A DNA stretch of 64,000 nucleotides, from contig NZ_JAHDTI010000017.1 of the NCBI RefSeq assembly GCF_018531495.1, positions 62,001 to 126,000 on the forward strand, given 5' to 3'. This document shows, one piece after another, positions 31,111 through 40,010 of this stretch. Source of the DNA: Nonomuraea sediminis (lineage in GTDB: Bacteria > Actinomycetota > Actinomycetes > Streptosporangiales > Streptosporangiaceae). A program made the translations under genes and the position numbers. Each line of letters opens with the position of its first letter. Position 1 is the first letter of the stretch. Under the pieces are notes generated by a model. The model saw nothing but the letters and a program-made list of their open reading frames with translations. It searched no databases and was not told the origin of the DNA.

Positions 31111-31994
31111 GAGGCCTGCCACTGGGGGATGGCGGCCGGGTCGCCGCCGAAGGCCTTGGCGAGGTAGTCGGCGGAGAGCTTGTCGAGGGTGCCGTCCGAC
31201 TTCATCTGGTCGATGATCTTGTTGATGGTGTCGGCGTTGGCGGAGTTCTTCGGGTAGAGGGCGCCGTAGGACTCGCCGGTGTCGAACTGGCCGGCGACCT
31301 TGAGCAGGCCGTTGGACTTCTGCGCGGAGCCGAGCATGATCGCCACGTCCTGGAGGGCGGCGTCGATCTGGCCGGCCTGCAGGGCGGCGCTCATCTCCGG
31401 GTCGTTGGCGAAGACCTTGGGCTGCTGCTCGGGCTTGAGCGTGTTGGCGACCCACAGCGCGCCGGCCGTGCCCTGCTTGACGCCCAGGCGCAGCTTCTTG
31501 ATGTTGGCGGCCGAGGCGTCGGTGCCGTTCTTGATCATGACGCCGATGTTGGAGGCGAAGTAGGGGGCCGAGAAGTTGACGACCTTCTTGCGCTCGTCGG
31601 TGATGGAGATCTCGGCCAGCGCCATGTCGAAGTTCTGGGTGCGGCCGGAGACCAGCGCGTCGAACGGGGTGTTCTCGATCGCCAGCTTGGACAGGCCTGC
31701 CCGGTAGGCGATGTTGGCGGCCATGCAGTACTCGTAGCCGTCCTTGATCTGGGCCACGGTGTCGCCGTTCCACCAGCCGGGCGAGGGCAGGTCGCCCTGG
31801 ACGCTCAGCGTGTCGGCGACGACGGGGTTGAGCTTGAACTCGCCGCGCTTGCCGCTGACCTTGCAGTTGCCGTAGGAGTCTCCGCTGGCCTCGGTGGTGT
31901 TGGCGGAGGAGGACGACCCCCCGCCGCAGCCCGCGGCGAGCAGGAGCGCCACCAGCCCCGCGGCGGCGAAGGCAGTTGAACGAAGGGTGACCAT
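31107..31994 (-). CDS. Amino-acid ABC transporter substrate-binding lipoprotein
   Basis: A 295-aa solute-binding protein of the polar amino-acid class. The lipobox is LLLAAGC with C23 as lipidated cysteine. The SBP_bac_3 pattern FDALVSGRTQNFDMALAEIS followed by ITDERKKVVNFSAPYF is clear. ATG 31994 has GGAGAAG upstream. It is the first gene of the operon of binding protein, permease, ATPase and amidotransferase, and faces a LacI regulator across two operators. Confidence 0.94.
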   Translation of the reverse strand: MVTLRSTAFAAAGLVALLLAAGCGGGSSSSANTTEASGDSYGNCKVSGKRGEFKLNPVVADTLSVQGDLPSPGWWNGDTVAQIKDGYEYCMAANIAYRAGLSKLAIENTPFDALVSGRTQNFDMALAEISITDERKKVVNFSAPYFASNIGVMIKNGTDASAANIKKLRLGVKQGTAGALWVANTLKPEQQPKVFANDPEMSAALQAGQIDAALQDVAIMLGSAQKSNGLLKVAGQFDTGESYGALYPKNSANADTINKIIDQMKSDGTLDKLSADYLAKAFGGDPAAIPQWQAS

Positions 31995-32027
31995 GTCGCT
32001 TCTCCAGGTAGGGGACCTGAACTCTTG

Positions 32028-32071
32028 CAAAAGCGTTTTGGCATCGTCAATAGTGTTTGCCAAAACGTTTT
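32028..32071. promoter_or_regulatory. Two LacI-type operators between the transporter operon and lacI-family gene
   Basis: CAAAAGCGTTTTG (32028-32040; arms CAAAA/TTTTG) and AAAACGTTTT (32062-32071, perfect) share the AAAA-CG-TTTT core typical of LacI-family operators. Their centres are about 32 nt apart, three helical turns, so two dimers could bind the same face. They lie between divergent starts at 31994 and 32084. Confidence 0.75.
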
Positions 32072-32083
32072 CTCACCGAGAGT

Positions 32084-33058
32084 ATGGAGCCCGTGTCCCC
32101 TCGAATCGGCATCCGCGACGTAGCCAAGGCGACAGGACTGTCGATCACCACGGTCTCCCACGCGCTGAGCGGCAAGGGGCGCGTGTCCGACAGGACCCGG
32201 CAGACCGTGCGGGCCGCCGCCGAGCGCCTGGGCTACCAGCCGGACCCCGTCGCGGCCGGGCTGGCCTCGGGGCGGGTCGGCGTGCTGGGGATACTGGTCG
32301 AGCACATCGGGTCCCGGCAGTGGGAGCACACCTACCGGCCCTACTACGCCGCCTTCACCTCAGGCGCCACGATGCTGGCCGTCGAGCGCGACCACGCGCT
32401 GGTCGTACTGCCGACCGAACTGTGGGGCCGCGTGCCGCTCGACGGGCTGATCGTGGTCGACCCGGGGCACGGCCACCCGTTCATGACCGAGAAGCCGACG
32501 GTGGCCGACGGACGGCCGCTCGACACCGGCTTCGAGGCCGTGCCGGTCATCGAGAGCGACTCCGACCGGCGCCTGCACGAACTGCTCGACCACCTCCGGG
32601 GCCGCGGCGCCGAGCGCGTGGCGCTGCTGACGGGCTCCGACCCCGACTCCTACACCCTCGACACCGAGCAGGCCTACCGCGCCTGGAGCCTGGCGACGGG
32701 CAACCCGGTGATCATCGAGTCGCTGCAGCCCGGCGAGCCGCCCGCGGCGGCGGCCGAGCGGCTGCTGTCGCGTCCCGACCGTCCCGACGCGGTGCACGGG
32801 CTGAACGAGACCTACGGCGAGGCGCTGCTGAGCACCGCCCGCAAGCTCGGCCTGCGGATCCCCGACGACCTGCAGGTCACGATCATGTGCGAGACCGCCG
32901 AGGACAAGACCTGGGACGTGCCGCTGACCGTGCTGAGCCTGGAGGCGGAACGGCGCGGCGCGCTCGCGGCCGGGGCGCTCATCGACCTGCTCTACGGCGG
33001 CGATCCCGGCCGGTTGCTCGTGCCGACCCGGCTGGTGATGCGGGGCTCGACGAACTGA
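32084..33058 (+). CDS. LacI-family transcriptional regulator
   Basis: A 324-aa LacI protein. The helix-turn-helix and hinge are IGIRDVAKATGLSITTVSHA then LGYQPDPVAAGLASG. The periplasmic-binding-like effector domain follows (LIVVDPGHGHP and VALLTGSDPDSY). ATG 32084 is used; the TTG at 32057 would start inside the second operator, and GTG 32093 is possible. It faces an amino-acid rather than a sugar transporter, which is unusual for this family. The amidohydrolase gene follows after 48 nt. Confidence 0.92.
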   Translation: MEPVSPRIGIRDVAKATGLSITTVSHALSGKGRVSDRTRQTVRAAAERLGYQPDPVAAGLASGRVGVLGILVEHIGSRQWEHTYRPYYAAFTSGATMLAVERDHALVVLPTELWGRVPLDGLIVVDPGHGHPFMTEKPTVADGRPLDTGFEAVPVIESDSDRRLHELLDHLRGRGAERVALLTGSDPDSYTLDTEQAYRAWSLATGNPVIIESLQPGEPPAAAAERLLSRPDRPDAVHGLNETYGEALLSTARKLGLRIPDDLQVTIMCETAEDKTWDVPLTVLSLEAERRGALAAGALIDLLYGGDPGRLLVPTRLVMRGSTN

Positions 33059-33106
33059 GTACCCCGTACTCATGCGTGGTTCCCGCTTCGGGACGATCGT
33101 CCAGGT

Positions 33107-34249
33107 ATGTTCGCCATACGCGCGCGCCGCCTGTTCGACGGCGTCGACATGCACGAGAACAAGGTCGTGGTCGTGGACGGGTGGCGGATCGCCGACGTCA
33201 CCGACGACGCGCCCGACGCCCTGGACCTGGGGGACGACGTCACGTTGCTGCCCGGGCTCATCGACTGCCACGTCCACCTGGCCTTCGACGCCAGCCTCGA
33301 CCCGATCGGCCACCTGGAAGAGCCCGGCCTGGCCGACCGAATGCGCGAGGCCGCCACGCGGCACCTGCACGCGGGCGTCACGACGGTCCGTGACCTGGGC
33401 GATCGCGACTACCTGGCGCTGGAGCTCGGACTCGACGTGACCGAGGGCCCCGAGATCATCGGCGCGGGCCCGCCGATCACCACCCCCAAGGGTCACTGCT
33501 GGTTCCTGGGCGGCGAGGCCGAGGGCGAGCAGGGCGTGCGCGCCGCGGTCCGGGAGCGGGCCGAGCGCGGGGCGCGGGTGGTCAAGATGATGGTCACCGG
33601 CGGCGAGATGACCCCTGGCAGCGAGCCGTACCTGCTCCAGTACGGCATGGCCGAGCTGAAGGCCGCCGCCGACGAGGCCCACGAGCTCGGCCTGCCCATC
33701 GCCGGCCACGCCCACGCCCCCGAGGGCATCGTCTACGCGCTCGAGGCCGGGTTCGACACGATCGAGCACTGCGCGTTCTGGACCGAGGACTCGATCGAGC
33801 CCGACGCGGGCATCATCGCCAGGCTGGCCGCCTCGGACGTGATCGTGTCGCTCACCGCCGGGATCGTCCCGGTGCGGAACCTGACGCCGCCGCCCAACCT
33901 GGCCAAGCGGATGCCGCTGCTGATGGAGACGCTGCGGCAGCTGTACAGGGGCGGGGTGAAGTTCGTCATCGGCAGCGACGCGGGCATCGCACCGGTCAAG
34001 CCGCACGGGTTGCTGCCGTTCGGCGCGAAGATGCTGGTGGACCTGGGGTTCGAGCCGGTCGACGTGCTGCGTTCGATCACCTCGCGGGCGGCTCAGGCCT
34101 GCCGGGTGGGCGACGCCAAGGGCCGCCTCGCCCCCGGGTTCGACGCCGACCTGGTGGCCGTCCAGGGCGACCCGCTGGCCGACGTGACCGCGTTGCAGGT
34201 CCCTGTGGCGATCTACCGGCTCGGCAGGAAGGTGCCGCTGCCGGGTTAG
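33107..34249 (+). CDS. Metal-dependent amidohydrolase (imidazolonepropionase/prolidase-like)
   Basis: A 380-aa amidohydrolase-superfamily enzyme. LPGLIDCHVHLAF gives the HxH metal site, RVVKMMVTGGEMTP the bridging lysine, GHAHAPEG and DTIEHC two more histidines, and VIGSDAGI the metal-binding aspartate. Such enzymes hydrolyse amide bonds in dipeptides or cyclic amides. It lies downstream of the LacI regulator and close to the amino-acid transporter, so it may act on the same imported compound; this is inference. No signal peptide. Confidence 0.88.
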   Translation: MFAIRARRLFDGVDMHENKVVVVDGWRIADVTDDAPDALDLGDDVTLLPGLIDCHVHLAFDASLDPIGHLEEPGLADRMREAATRHLHAGVTTVRDLGDRDYLALELGLDVTEGPEIIGAGPPITTPKGHCWFLGGEAEGEQGVRAAVRERAERGARVVKMMVTGGEMTPGSEPYLLQYGMAELKAAADEAHELGLPIAGHAHAPEGIVYALEAGFDTIEHCAFWTEDSIEPDAGIIARLAASDVIVSLTAGIVPVRNLTPPPNLAKRMPLLMETLRQLYRGGVKFVIGSDAGIAPVKPHGLLPFGAKMLVDLGFEPVDVLRSITSRAAQACRVGDAKGRLAPGFDADLVAVQGDPLADVTALQVPVAIYRLGRKVPLPG

Positions 34250-34258
34250 GGTTCCAGG

Positions 34259-37057
34259 ATGCGGATCGGAGTCCTGGGCCCGCTCCAGGTGGCGGGGGTC
34301 GACATCGGTGCCGCCCGGGTGCGGGTGCTGCTGGTGCGGCTGGCGCTGGAGCCCGGGCGGGTGGTGACGGCCGAGCGGCTGATCGACGACCTGTGGCCGG
34401 AGGAAGCGCCCGAGCATCCTACGGCGGCGCTGCAGTCGCTGGTGTCGCGGGCGCGGCGGCAGGCGCCCGGGCTGATCGCCTCCCATCCGGCCGGCTACCT
34501 GCTCGACGTGCCGCCGGGCGAGGTGGACGCCTGGGAGTTCGAGCGCCTGGTGCGGGCCGGCGAGCCGCGGGCGGCGCTGGCGCTGTGGCGCGGCCCGGCG
34601 CTGGCGGACGCGCTCGGCCTGCCGTTCGCGCAGGGCCCGGCGGCGCGGCTGGAGGAGCTGCGGCTCACGGCGCTGGAGGCCACCGGCCCGTCATTGCCGG
34701 AGCTGGAGGGGCTGGTCGCCGACCATCCGCTGCGCGAGGGGCTGCACGCGCTGCTCATGCGCGCGCTGGTGGCGGCCGGGCGGCGGGCCGAGGCGCTGGA
34801 GGTCTTCGAGCGGATCCGCGAACGGCTGGCCGACGAGCTGGGCATGGACCCGGGAGACGAGCTGCGGCAGGCGCACCTGCTCGCGGTGCGGGACCCGGAG
34901 CCGAGGACCAACCTGCCCGCCCGGCTGACCAGCTTCGTCGGGCGTTCCGACGACGTCGCGCGGCTGCGGGGCCTGCTGGAGAGCGGGATCAGGCTGGTGA
35001 CGCTGGCGGGCCCCGGCGGCGCGGGCAAGACGCGGCTGGCGGTCGAGCTGGCCGACACGCTGGCCCTGCGGGGCGACCCGGTGTGGCTGGTGGAGCTGGC
35101 GCAGGCCTCGGGGGTGCGGGCGGCCGTGGAGGCCACGCTGCGCGTCACCGATCCGGTGGCGGAACTGCGCGGCGGCTCGGCGCTGATCGTGCTGGACAAC
35201 TGCGAGCACATGATCGACGAGGCCGCGCACGTGGCGCAGTGGCTGCTGGCGGAGATACCGGACCTGCGGATCGTGGCCACCAGCCGGGAGCCGCTGGACA
35301 TTCCCGGCGAGTCGCTGCACCCGGTGACGCCGCTGCGTGAAGCGCCCGCCGTGGAGCTGCTGCTCGACCGGGCCGCCGCGGCCAGGCCGGATCTGAAGGT
35401 CGAGGCGCGGGAGGCGGCCAGGATCTGCCGGGAGCTCGACGGCATCCCGCTGGCGATCGAGCTTGCCGCCGCCCGGCTGCGCACGATGCCGGTCTCGGCG
35501 CTGGTCGAGCAGTTGGGCGACCGGCTGGGGTTCCGCGGCAGCCGTACCTCCGAGCCGCGGCACAGGACGCTGCGCGCGGTGATCGACTGGAGTTGGAATC
35601 TGCTGTCGGAGCAGGAGCGGGAGCTGTTGCGCGGGCTGACGGTCTTCTCCGGAGGCGCGACGGCCGAGGCGGTGCGGCTGGTGTGCGGCGGGTCGCTCGA
35701 GGTGCTGTCGTCGCTGGTGGACAAGTCGCTGATCGCCGTGGCGGGCGACCGGTACACGATGCTGGAGACGATCAGGCAGTACGCCGCGGCCGAGCTGCCC
35801 GAGGTGACGGCCGCGCACGCGCGCCACTACACGGGGCTGGCCGAGACGGCCGAGCCGTACCTGCGGACCGGCGAGCAGCTGGAGTGGCTGGCGGTGCTCG
35901 ACGCCGAGCAGGGCAACCTGGACGCGGCGCTGCGGCGCACGGACGATCCGCTGCGGCTGATCCTGCCCCGGCTGTGGCCGTGGATCATGCGGGGCAGGCG
36001 GCACGAGGCGGCCGAGCAGGCGGCGGCGGTGCTGCGCAGGGTGGGCCCGGTGGCTCCGGCCGGCCGCGAGCTGGCGCACGGGCTGTGCAAGGTGATCGTC
36101 ACCGGCGAGATCTCCGAGGCGGTACGCGAGTCGGACCATCCGGCCGCGCTCAACTCCTTCGTGCTGGCCAGCCTGACCGGGCCCCCGCAGGGGACGGTCG
36201 CGCTGACCGAGTCCGCCGTCGAGCGGCTGGGTGATCACCCCGATCCGTGGACCAGGTCGGCGGTGCGGCTGATCGCCGGGATCGTGCGTTTCGAGTACGG
36301 CACCGTGGCCGGCACCGAGGACCTGCTGCTGCCGGCGCTCGACGGGTTCCGCGCGACGGGCGACCGGTGGGGCCTGTCGTACACGCTGCACTGGCTGTCG
36401 CTGGCGGCCGAGAACCGCGGCGACTACGCCGCCGCGCTGGAGCTGGCCGAGGAGTCCGAGCGGTTCGGCGCCGAGATCTCCGGCCTGGAGACGCCGGCGG
36501 GCCCGATCCTGTTCCTGGTACGGCTGGCCCGCCTGCGAGCGGGCATGGGCGACCTGGCGGGCGCCGCGTCCCTGGTCGGCAGGGCCTGGCAGGCGGCGCA
36601 GCGGGCGGACGAGCCGCTCGCCCTGGCCAGGGTGCTGCACGTCAGGGGCGAGCTGGCCAGGAGGTCCGGCGATGACGGGGCCGCCGCCGAGCTGCTGCGG
36701 CAGGCACTCGAGCTGGCGGGAACCGGCGCTCCCGCGCAGTTCCTGGCGACCGTGCGGGTGGAGCTGGCCCGGGTGTCCGAGCCCGGCGAGCAGCTGCGGG
36801 CGGCGCTTGAGCTGATGGCCGACTGCCCTGACAGGACCGCCAGGGCCTCCGTGCTGGAAGGCGTGGCCGAGTTCTGCCCGCCGCCACTGGCCGCCGAGCT
36901 GCTCGGGGCCGCCTCGGCGCTGCGCGGCATCCCCGTCGATCGCGAGGAGGTGCGCCAGGCGCTGGGCGAGCGGGCCTACCGGGAGGCGCTGGCCAGGGGC
37001 GCCGCGATGCCGAACCCCGAGAGGTACGCGCTCAGCCCCGCCTCGTCGCCGTGGTAG
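34259..37057 (+). CDS. SARP/AfsR-like regulator with BTAD and NB-ARC ATPase domains
   Basis: A 932-aa regulator. Residues 1-90 are an OmpR-like winged helix (MRIGVLGPLQVAG, then LIDDLWPEEAPEHPTAALQS), 95-215 a bacterial activation domain, and about 225-500 an NB-ARC ATPase with P-loop GPGGAGKT at 251-258 and Walker B ALIVLDNCEH. The rest is a helical TPR-like region. Such proteins activate antibiotic or stress genes. It starts 9 nt after the amidohydrolase. Its last 82 nt overlap the convergent hydroxylase gene. Confidence 0.92.
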   Translation: MRIGVLGPLQVAGVDIGAARVRVLLVRLALEPGRVVTAERLIDDLWPEEAPEHPTAALQSLVSRARRQAPGLIASHPAGYLLDVPPGEVDAWEFERLVRAGEPRAALALWRGPALADALGLPFAQGPAARLEELRLTALEATGPSLPELEGLVADHPLREGLHALLMRALVAAGRRAEALEVFERIRERLADELGMDPGDELRQAHLLAVRDPEPRTNLPARLTSFVGRSDDVARLRGLLESGIRLVTLAGPGGAGKTRLAVELADTLALRGDPVWLVELAQASGVRAAVEATLRVTDPVAELRGGSALIVLDNCEHMIDEAAHVAQWLLAEIPDLRIVATSREPLDIPGESLHPVTPLREAPAVELLLDRAAAARPDLKVEAREAARICRELDGIPLAIELAAARLRTMPVSALVEQLGDRLGFRGSRTSEPRHRTLRAVIDWSWNLLSEQERELLRGLTVFSGGATAEAVRLVCGGSLEVLSSLVDKSLIAVAGDRYTMLETIRQYAAAELPEVTAAHARHYTGLAETAEPYLRTGEQLEWLAVLDAEQGNLDAALRRTDDPLRLILPRLWPWIMRGRRHEAAEQAAAVLRRVGPVAPAGRELAHGLCKVIVTGEISEAVRESDHPAALNSFVLASLTGPPQGTVALTESAVERLGDHPDPWTRSAVRLIAGIVRFEYGTVAGTEDLLLPALDGFRATGDRWGLSYTLHWLSLAAENRGDYAAALELAEESERFGAEISGLETPAGPILFLVRLARLRAGMGDLAGAASLVGRAWQAAQRADEPLALARVLHVRGELARRSGDDGAAAELLRQALELAGTGAPAQFLATVRVELARVSEPGEQLRAALELMADCPDRTARASVLEGVAEFCPPPLAAELLGAASALRGIPVDREEVRQALGERAYREALARGAAMPNPERYALSPASSPW

Positions 37058-38274
37058 CCGATGTAGCCGTCGGGGCGGACCAGCATGACGCCCTCCTGGC
37101 CGGGGAGCGGGGGCACCACCTTGATCTGCTCGCCGTACTCCTGCGAGGTGTCGGCCAGCAGCAGGAAGTGCGTGCCGCGCTGCTCGGCGAACAGGGTGCC
37201 GAGCCGCTCGCCGCCGCGCTCACCCACCGACAGCGGGCTGCCGTAGTAGGCAAGGCCGAGCTGCTTGGTCTCGTCGCCGCGGTTGAGGTCCCGGTCGCGC
37301 AGCAGGCGGGTGCTGAGCCCGAGGACGTGCTCGGCGATGCCCATCCGCTCGTACTCGTAGGTGTCGATCAGCCGCTCGTTGCCGGAGGCGAGCTTCCAGC
37401 CGAGGTTGTAGGCGTCCTGGACGCCGGTGTTGAGCCCCTGGCCGCCGGCGGGTGAGTGGACGTGGGCGGCGTCGCCGGCCAGGAAGACGCGGCCTACCCG
37501 GAAGCGGTCGGCCATGCGGATGTTGACGCGGTATTCGGAGCGCCACACGATCTCGTCGACCTCGACGTCGGTCACGTCGTCGAGGCTGTCGAGCGTCGTG
37601 ACGAGCTGGAAGACGTCGGTGCCCGGCAGCGGGCACAGGCTGACGCGCAGCTCCTTGGCCACCATGTCGCCCCAGATGTGCCAGTGATCGCGGTCGAGGC
37701 CGCGCACCTTGACGTCGGCCAGCAGCATCCGCTCGCTGTCGAAGGTCTCCCCCACGAAGCCGACGCCGAGCCGCTTGCGCACGGTGCTCCGCCCGCCGTC
37801 GGCGCCCACGAGGTAGGCGCAGCGCACGGTCTCGCCGGTGCTCAGCGTGACCGTGACGCCGTCGGCGTCCTGCTCGAAGTCCGTCACCTCGGCGCCCAGC
37901 TCGACCTGGTGTCCCAGTTCGGCCAGCCGGTCGCGCAGGATCTGCTCGGTGCGCCACTGCGGCTGCATGACCAGGTTCGGGTACGGCTCGCCGTCCGTGA
38001 CCGGCTTGACCTCGTCCATGCGGCCTTCCCAGACGACCTGGCCGTCCTGGTAGCTGCGGATGGGCGGGTAGGCGGAGCCGGTGGCCACGATCTCGTCGAT
38101 GACGCCGAGGTCGTCGAAGACCTCCTGCGTGCGGGGCTGCAGCCCCTTGCCGCGCACACCGCCGGGGTGCTCCGGCGAGCGCTCCACGATGCGCAGGTCC
38201 ACGCCGCGGCGGGCGAGCTCGATGGCCAGGGTCAGTCCGGTCGGCCCGGAGCCGACGATCAGCACGTTTGTCAT
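36976..38274 (-). CDS. FAD-dependent aromatic hydroxylase (rifampicin monooxygenase/PHBH-like)
   Basis: A 432-aa class A flavin monooxygenase. VLIVGSGPTGLTLAIELARR is the N-terminal dinucleotide motif, YLVGADGGRSTVRK the DG motif and VFLAGDAAHVHSPAGGQGLN the GD motif. The C-terminal part (FLLLADTSQEYG, LVRPDGYIGYHG) matches the thioredoxin-like tail of polyketide hydroxylases. ATG 38274 lacks a ribosome site. The 3' end runs 82 nt into the SARP gene on the other strand. Both reading frames carry family-like sequence up to their ends, so the overlap looks genuine. Confidence 0.9.
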   Translation of the reverse strand: MTNVLIVGSGPTGLTLAIELARRGVDLRIVERSPEHPGGVRGKGLQPRTQEVFDDLGVIDEIVATGSAYPPIRSYQDGQVVWEGRMDEVKPVTDGEPYPNLVMQPQWRTEQILRDRLAELGHQVELGAEVTDFEQDADGVTVTLSTGETVRCAYLVGADGGRSTVRKRLGVGFVGETFDSERMLLADVKVRGLDRDHWHIWGDMVAKELRVSLCPLPGTDVFQLVTTLDSLDDVTDVEVDEIVWRSEYRVNIRMADRFRVGRVFLAGDAAHVHSPAGGQGLNTGVQDAYNLGWKLASGNERLIDTYEYERMGIAEHVLGLSTRLLRDRDLNRGDETKQLGLAYYGSPLSVGERGGERLGTLFAEQRGTHFLLLADTSQEYGEQIKVVPPLPGQEGVMLVRPDGYIGYHGDEAGLSAYLSGFGIAAPLASASR

Positions 38275-38341
38275 GCCGCAGACATTGCCAGGCGCCGCTG
38301 TCAGATCTCTGCCAGGCCCTGTCATCCGATAGTGTGTTCGC

Positions 38342-38824
38342 ATGCTGCTGCTCATCGACGCCCAGCGCAACATGCTGGAGCCGCCAGCGCCGGTCCTGTC
38401 CGCGGGCCCGGTAGGCGCCGCGATCGCCACCCTGCTCGAGCGTGCCCGCACGGCCGGGGCCCCGGTGATCCACGTGCGCAACAACGGCGGGCCCGACGAC
38501 CCCGACAAGCCGGGCACACCGGGGTGGGAGCTGGTGCACGCGCCGCTGGCGGGCGAGCCGGTCGTGGACAAGACCGTGCCCGACTCCTTCGACGGGACGG
38601 ACCTGGAGGGGCTCGTGCCCGCCGGGTCGACGATCGTGGTGGCGGGGATGCAGAGCGAGTGGTGCGTCAGGGAGACCTCGCTGGCCGCGCTCGCCCGCGG
38701 GCACCGGGTCCTGCTGGTGGCCGGCGCCCACTCGACCTACGACGAGGGCGTGTCCGACGCGGTGGAGCGGGAGCTGGCCGAGGCCGGGGCCGAGCTGGTC
38801 ACCCTTGACCGCGTCGCGTTCTGA
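38342..38824 (+). CDS. Isochorismatase-like cysteine hydrolase
   Basis: A 160-aa cysteine hydrolase. The catalytic triad is recognisable: D in LLLIDAQRNML, K in VDKTVPDSFDGTDL and C in GMQSEWCVRETS. Members hydrolyse isochorismate, nicotinamide or N-carbamoyl compounds; the short form here does not reveal which. It starts 67 nt from the divergent hydroxylase, and overlaps the convergent membrane gene by 26 nt. Confidence 0.88.
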   Translation: MLLLIDAQRNMLEPPAPVLSAGPVGAAIATLLERARTAGAPVIHVRNNGGPDDPDKPGTPGWELVHAPLAGEPVVDKTVPDSFDGTDLEGLVPAGSTIVVAGMQSEWCVRETSLAALARGHRVLLVAGAHSTYDEGVSDAVERELAEAGAELVTLDRVAF

Positions 38825-39344
38825 CGACCTCCGACAGCACGTAGCACAGGATCGCGCCGAACACGAAAGGCCCGGAGAAGTCGATCTCGGGTACGAGGTC
38901 CCGGTCCTGGCCCAGCCTGTGCAGCGCCAGCGAGGTCGCCAGGTAGGGCAGGAAGGGCGCCGGCACGCCCGCGATCAGAGACAGTACGGCCAGCCAGGTC
39001 AGCCGGGCCGCGTTGCGCCCGCGCGCGGGCTCGTCGGCGATCGACAGGACCATGGCGCGCAGCAGGAGCCCTGCCACGCCCACGCACACGCCGACCACCA
39101 GCGCTCCCCCGCCCATCGCCAGGCGTTCGGCCGCGGTGGAGTCGGGGGCGTCCACCGCGCCGGGTGCGTCGCGCGGGGGGCCATCGACGCCGACGGGAAC
39201 GATCCCGACGGGATGGACCCGCAGGGGCATGACATGGTGGACCCGGGTGGTGCCGCCGACCACGACCACCGCGCCCCCGAGCACCCCGGCCCCCGCGATC
39301 ACGAGGCATAAGCCCGCGAGCCACCGGACCAGCGTCCCGTTCAT
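38799..39344 (-). CDS. Membrane protein of unknown function
   Basis: A 181-aa protein with about four membrane helices: residues 5-28, 70-95, 108-130 and 150-172. No family recognised. ATG 39344 has GAGGAGG 6 nt upstream. The 3' end overlaps the cysteine hydrolase gene by 26 nt. No catalytic motif is visible. Confidence 0.65.
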   Translation of the reverse strand: MNGTLVRWLAGLCLVIAGAGVLGGAVVVVGGTTRVHHVMPLRVHPVGIVPVGVDGPPRDAPGAVDAPDSTAAERLAMGGGALVVGVCVGVAGLLLRAMVLSIADEPARGRNAARLTWLAVLSLIAGVPAPFLPYLATSLALHRLGQDRDLVPEIDFSGPFVFGAILCYVLSEVVRTRRGQG

Positions 39345-39445
39345 GGGACCTCCTCCCCGTCCCGCCATTGTGGAGCGGGCCAGGCCGGCCGTAAACGGAT
39401 TCACCCAAGCAGGCAACAGCCTGGCCAATCCTCGATCATCATGTA

Positions 39446-39460
39446 CCTTGACTATCAAGG
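39446..39460. promoter_or_regulatory. Palindrome upstream of the MarR gene, candidate operator
   Basis: CCTTGA-CTA-TCAAGG is a perfect 6-bp inverted repeat with 3-nt centre, the TTGA-n-TCAA type used by MarR proteins. It lies 12 nt before the MarR start codon, fitting autoregulation. Confidence 0.55.
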
Positions 39461-39472
39461 AAAGAGGGATGC

Positions 39473-39946
39473 ATGGACATACGCGAGCAGCTGGGACTGG
39501 AGGTGCAGGCCTCGCAATCCGCCGTGGACGCCTACGACGAGGCCGCCGCACAGTACCTGGGCGTCAACCGGACCGACCTGCGGTGCATCGAGGTCCTGCT
39601 CGAGCACCAGGAGATAACGCCGTCCCAGCTGGGCGTGGCCCTCGGGCTGACCACCGGCAGCGTCACCGCGATGCTCGACCGGCTGGAGAAGCTGGGCTAC
39701 CTGACCCGCTCCCCCGACCCGGGCGACCGGCGCAAGGTGATCGTGCGCGCCACCGAGGAAGCCCGGGCGAAGGGCTGGGAGCTGTACGGGCCGATCGTCG
39801 AGGACGGCGCCTCGATCCCCGCCTCCTACACTGACGAGCAGGTCGAGCTGCTGCTCGACTTCACCAGACGGTCGCGGGAGCTGTACGAGCGGCAGATCGC
39901 CAAGCTCAGGGAGAGGATCGGCGAAAAACGCCCGCGCAAGCGGTGA
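39473..39946 (+). CDS. MarR-family transcriptional regulator
   Basis: A 157-aa winged-helix regulator. The recognition region is ITPSQLGVALGLTTGSVTAM then LDRLEKLGYLTRSPDPGDRR, and the wing ends KVIVRATEEA. Dimerisation helices flank it. ATG 39473 follows AAAGAGGG. The desaturase gene begins 64 nt after its stop in the same direction, so it may be a target together with its own promoter. Confidence 0.92.
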   Translation: MDIREQLGLEVQASQSAVDAYDEAAAQYLGVNRTDLRCIEVLLEHQEITPSQLGVALGLTTGSVTAMLDRLEKLGYLTRSPDPGDRRKVIVRATEEARAKGWELYGPIVEDGASIPASYTDEQVELLLDFTRRSRELYERQIAKLRERIGEKRPRKR

Positions 39947-40010
39947 TCTTCCCTCTTCGCGGAGAATGCGCGACGCTGGTGGCGACTTTCACAGCGACGT
40001 GAGGAGACCC

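Noticed and set aside
32360..34486. Long minus-strand frame opposite the LacI and amidohydrolase genes
   Set aside because: The plus-strand products have intact family motifs; the antisense translation shows none.
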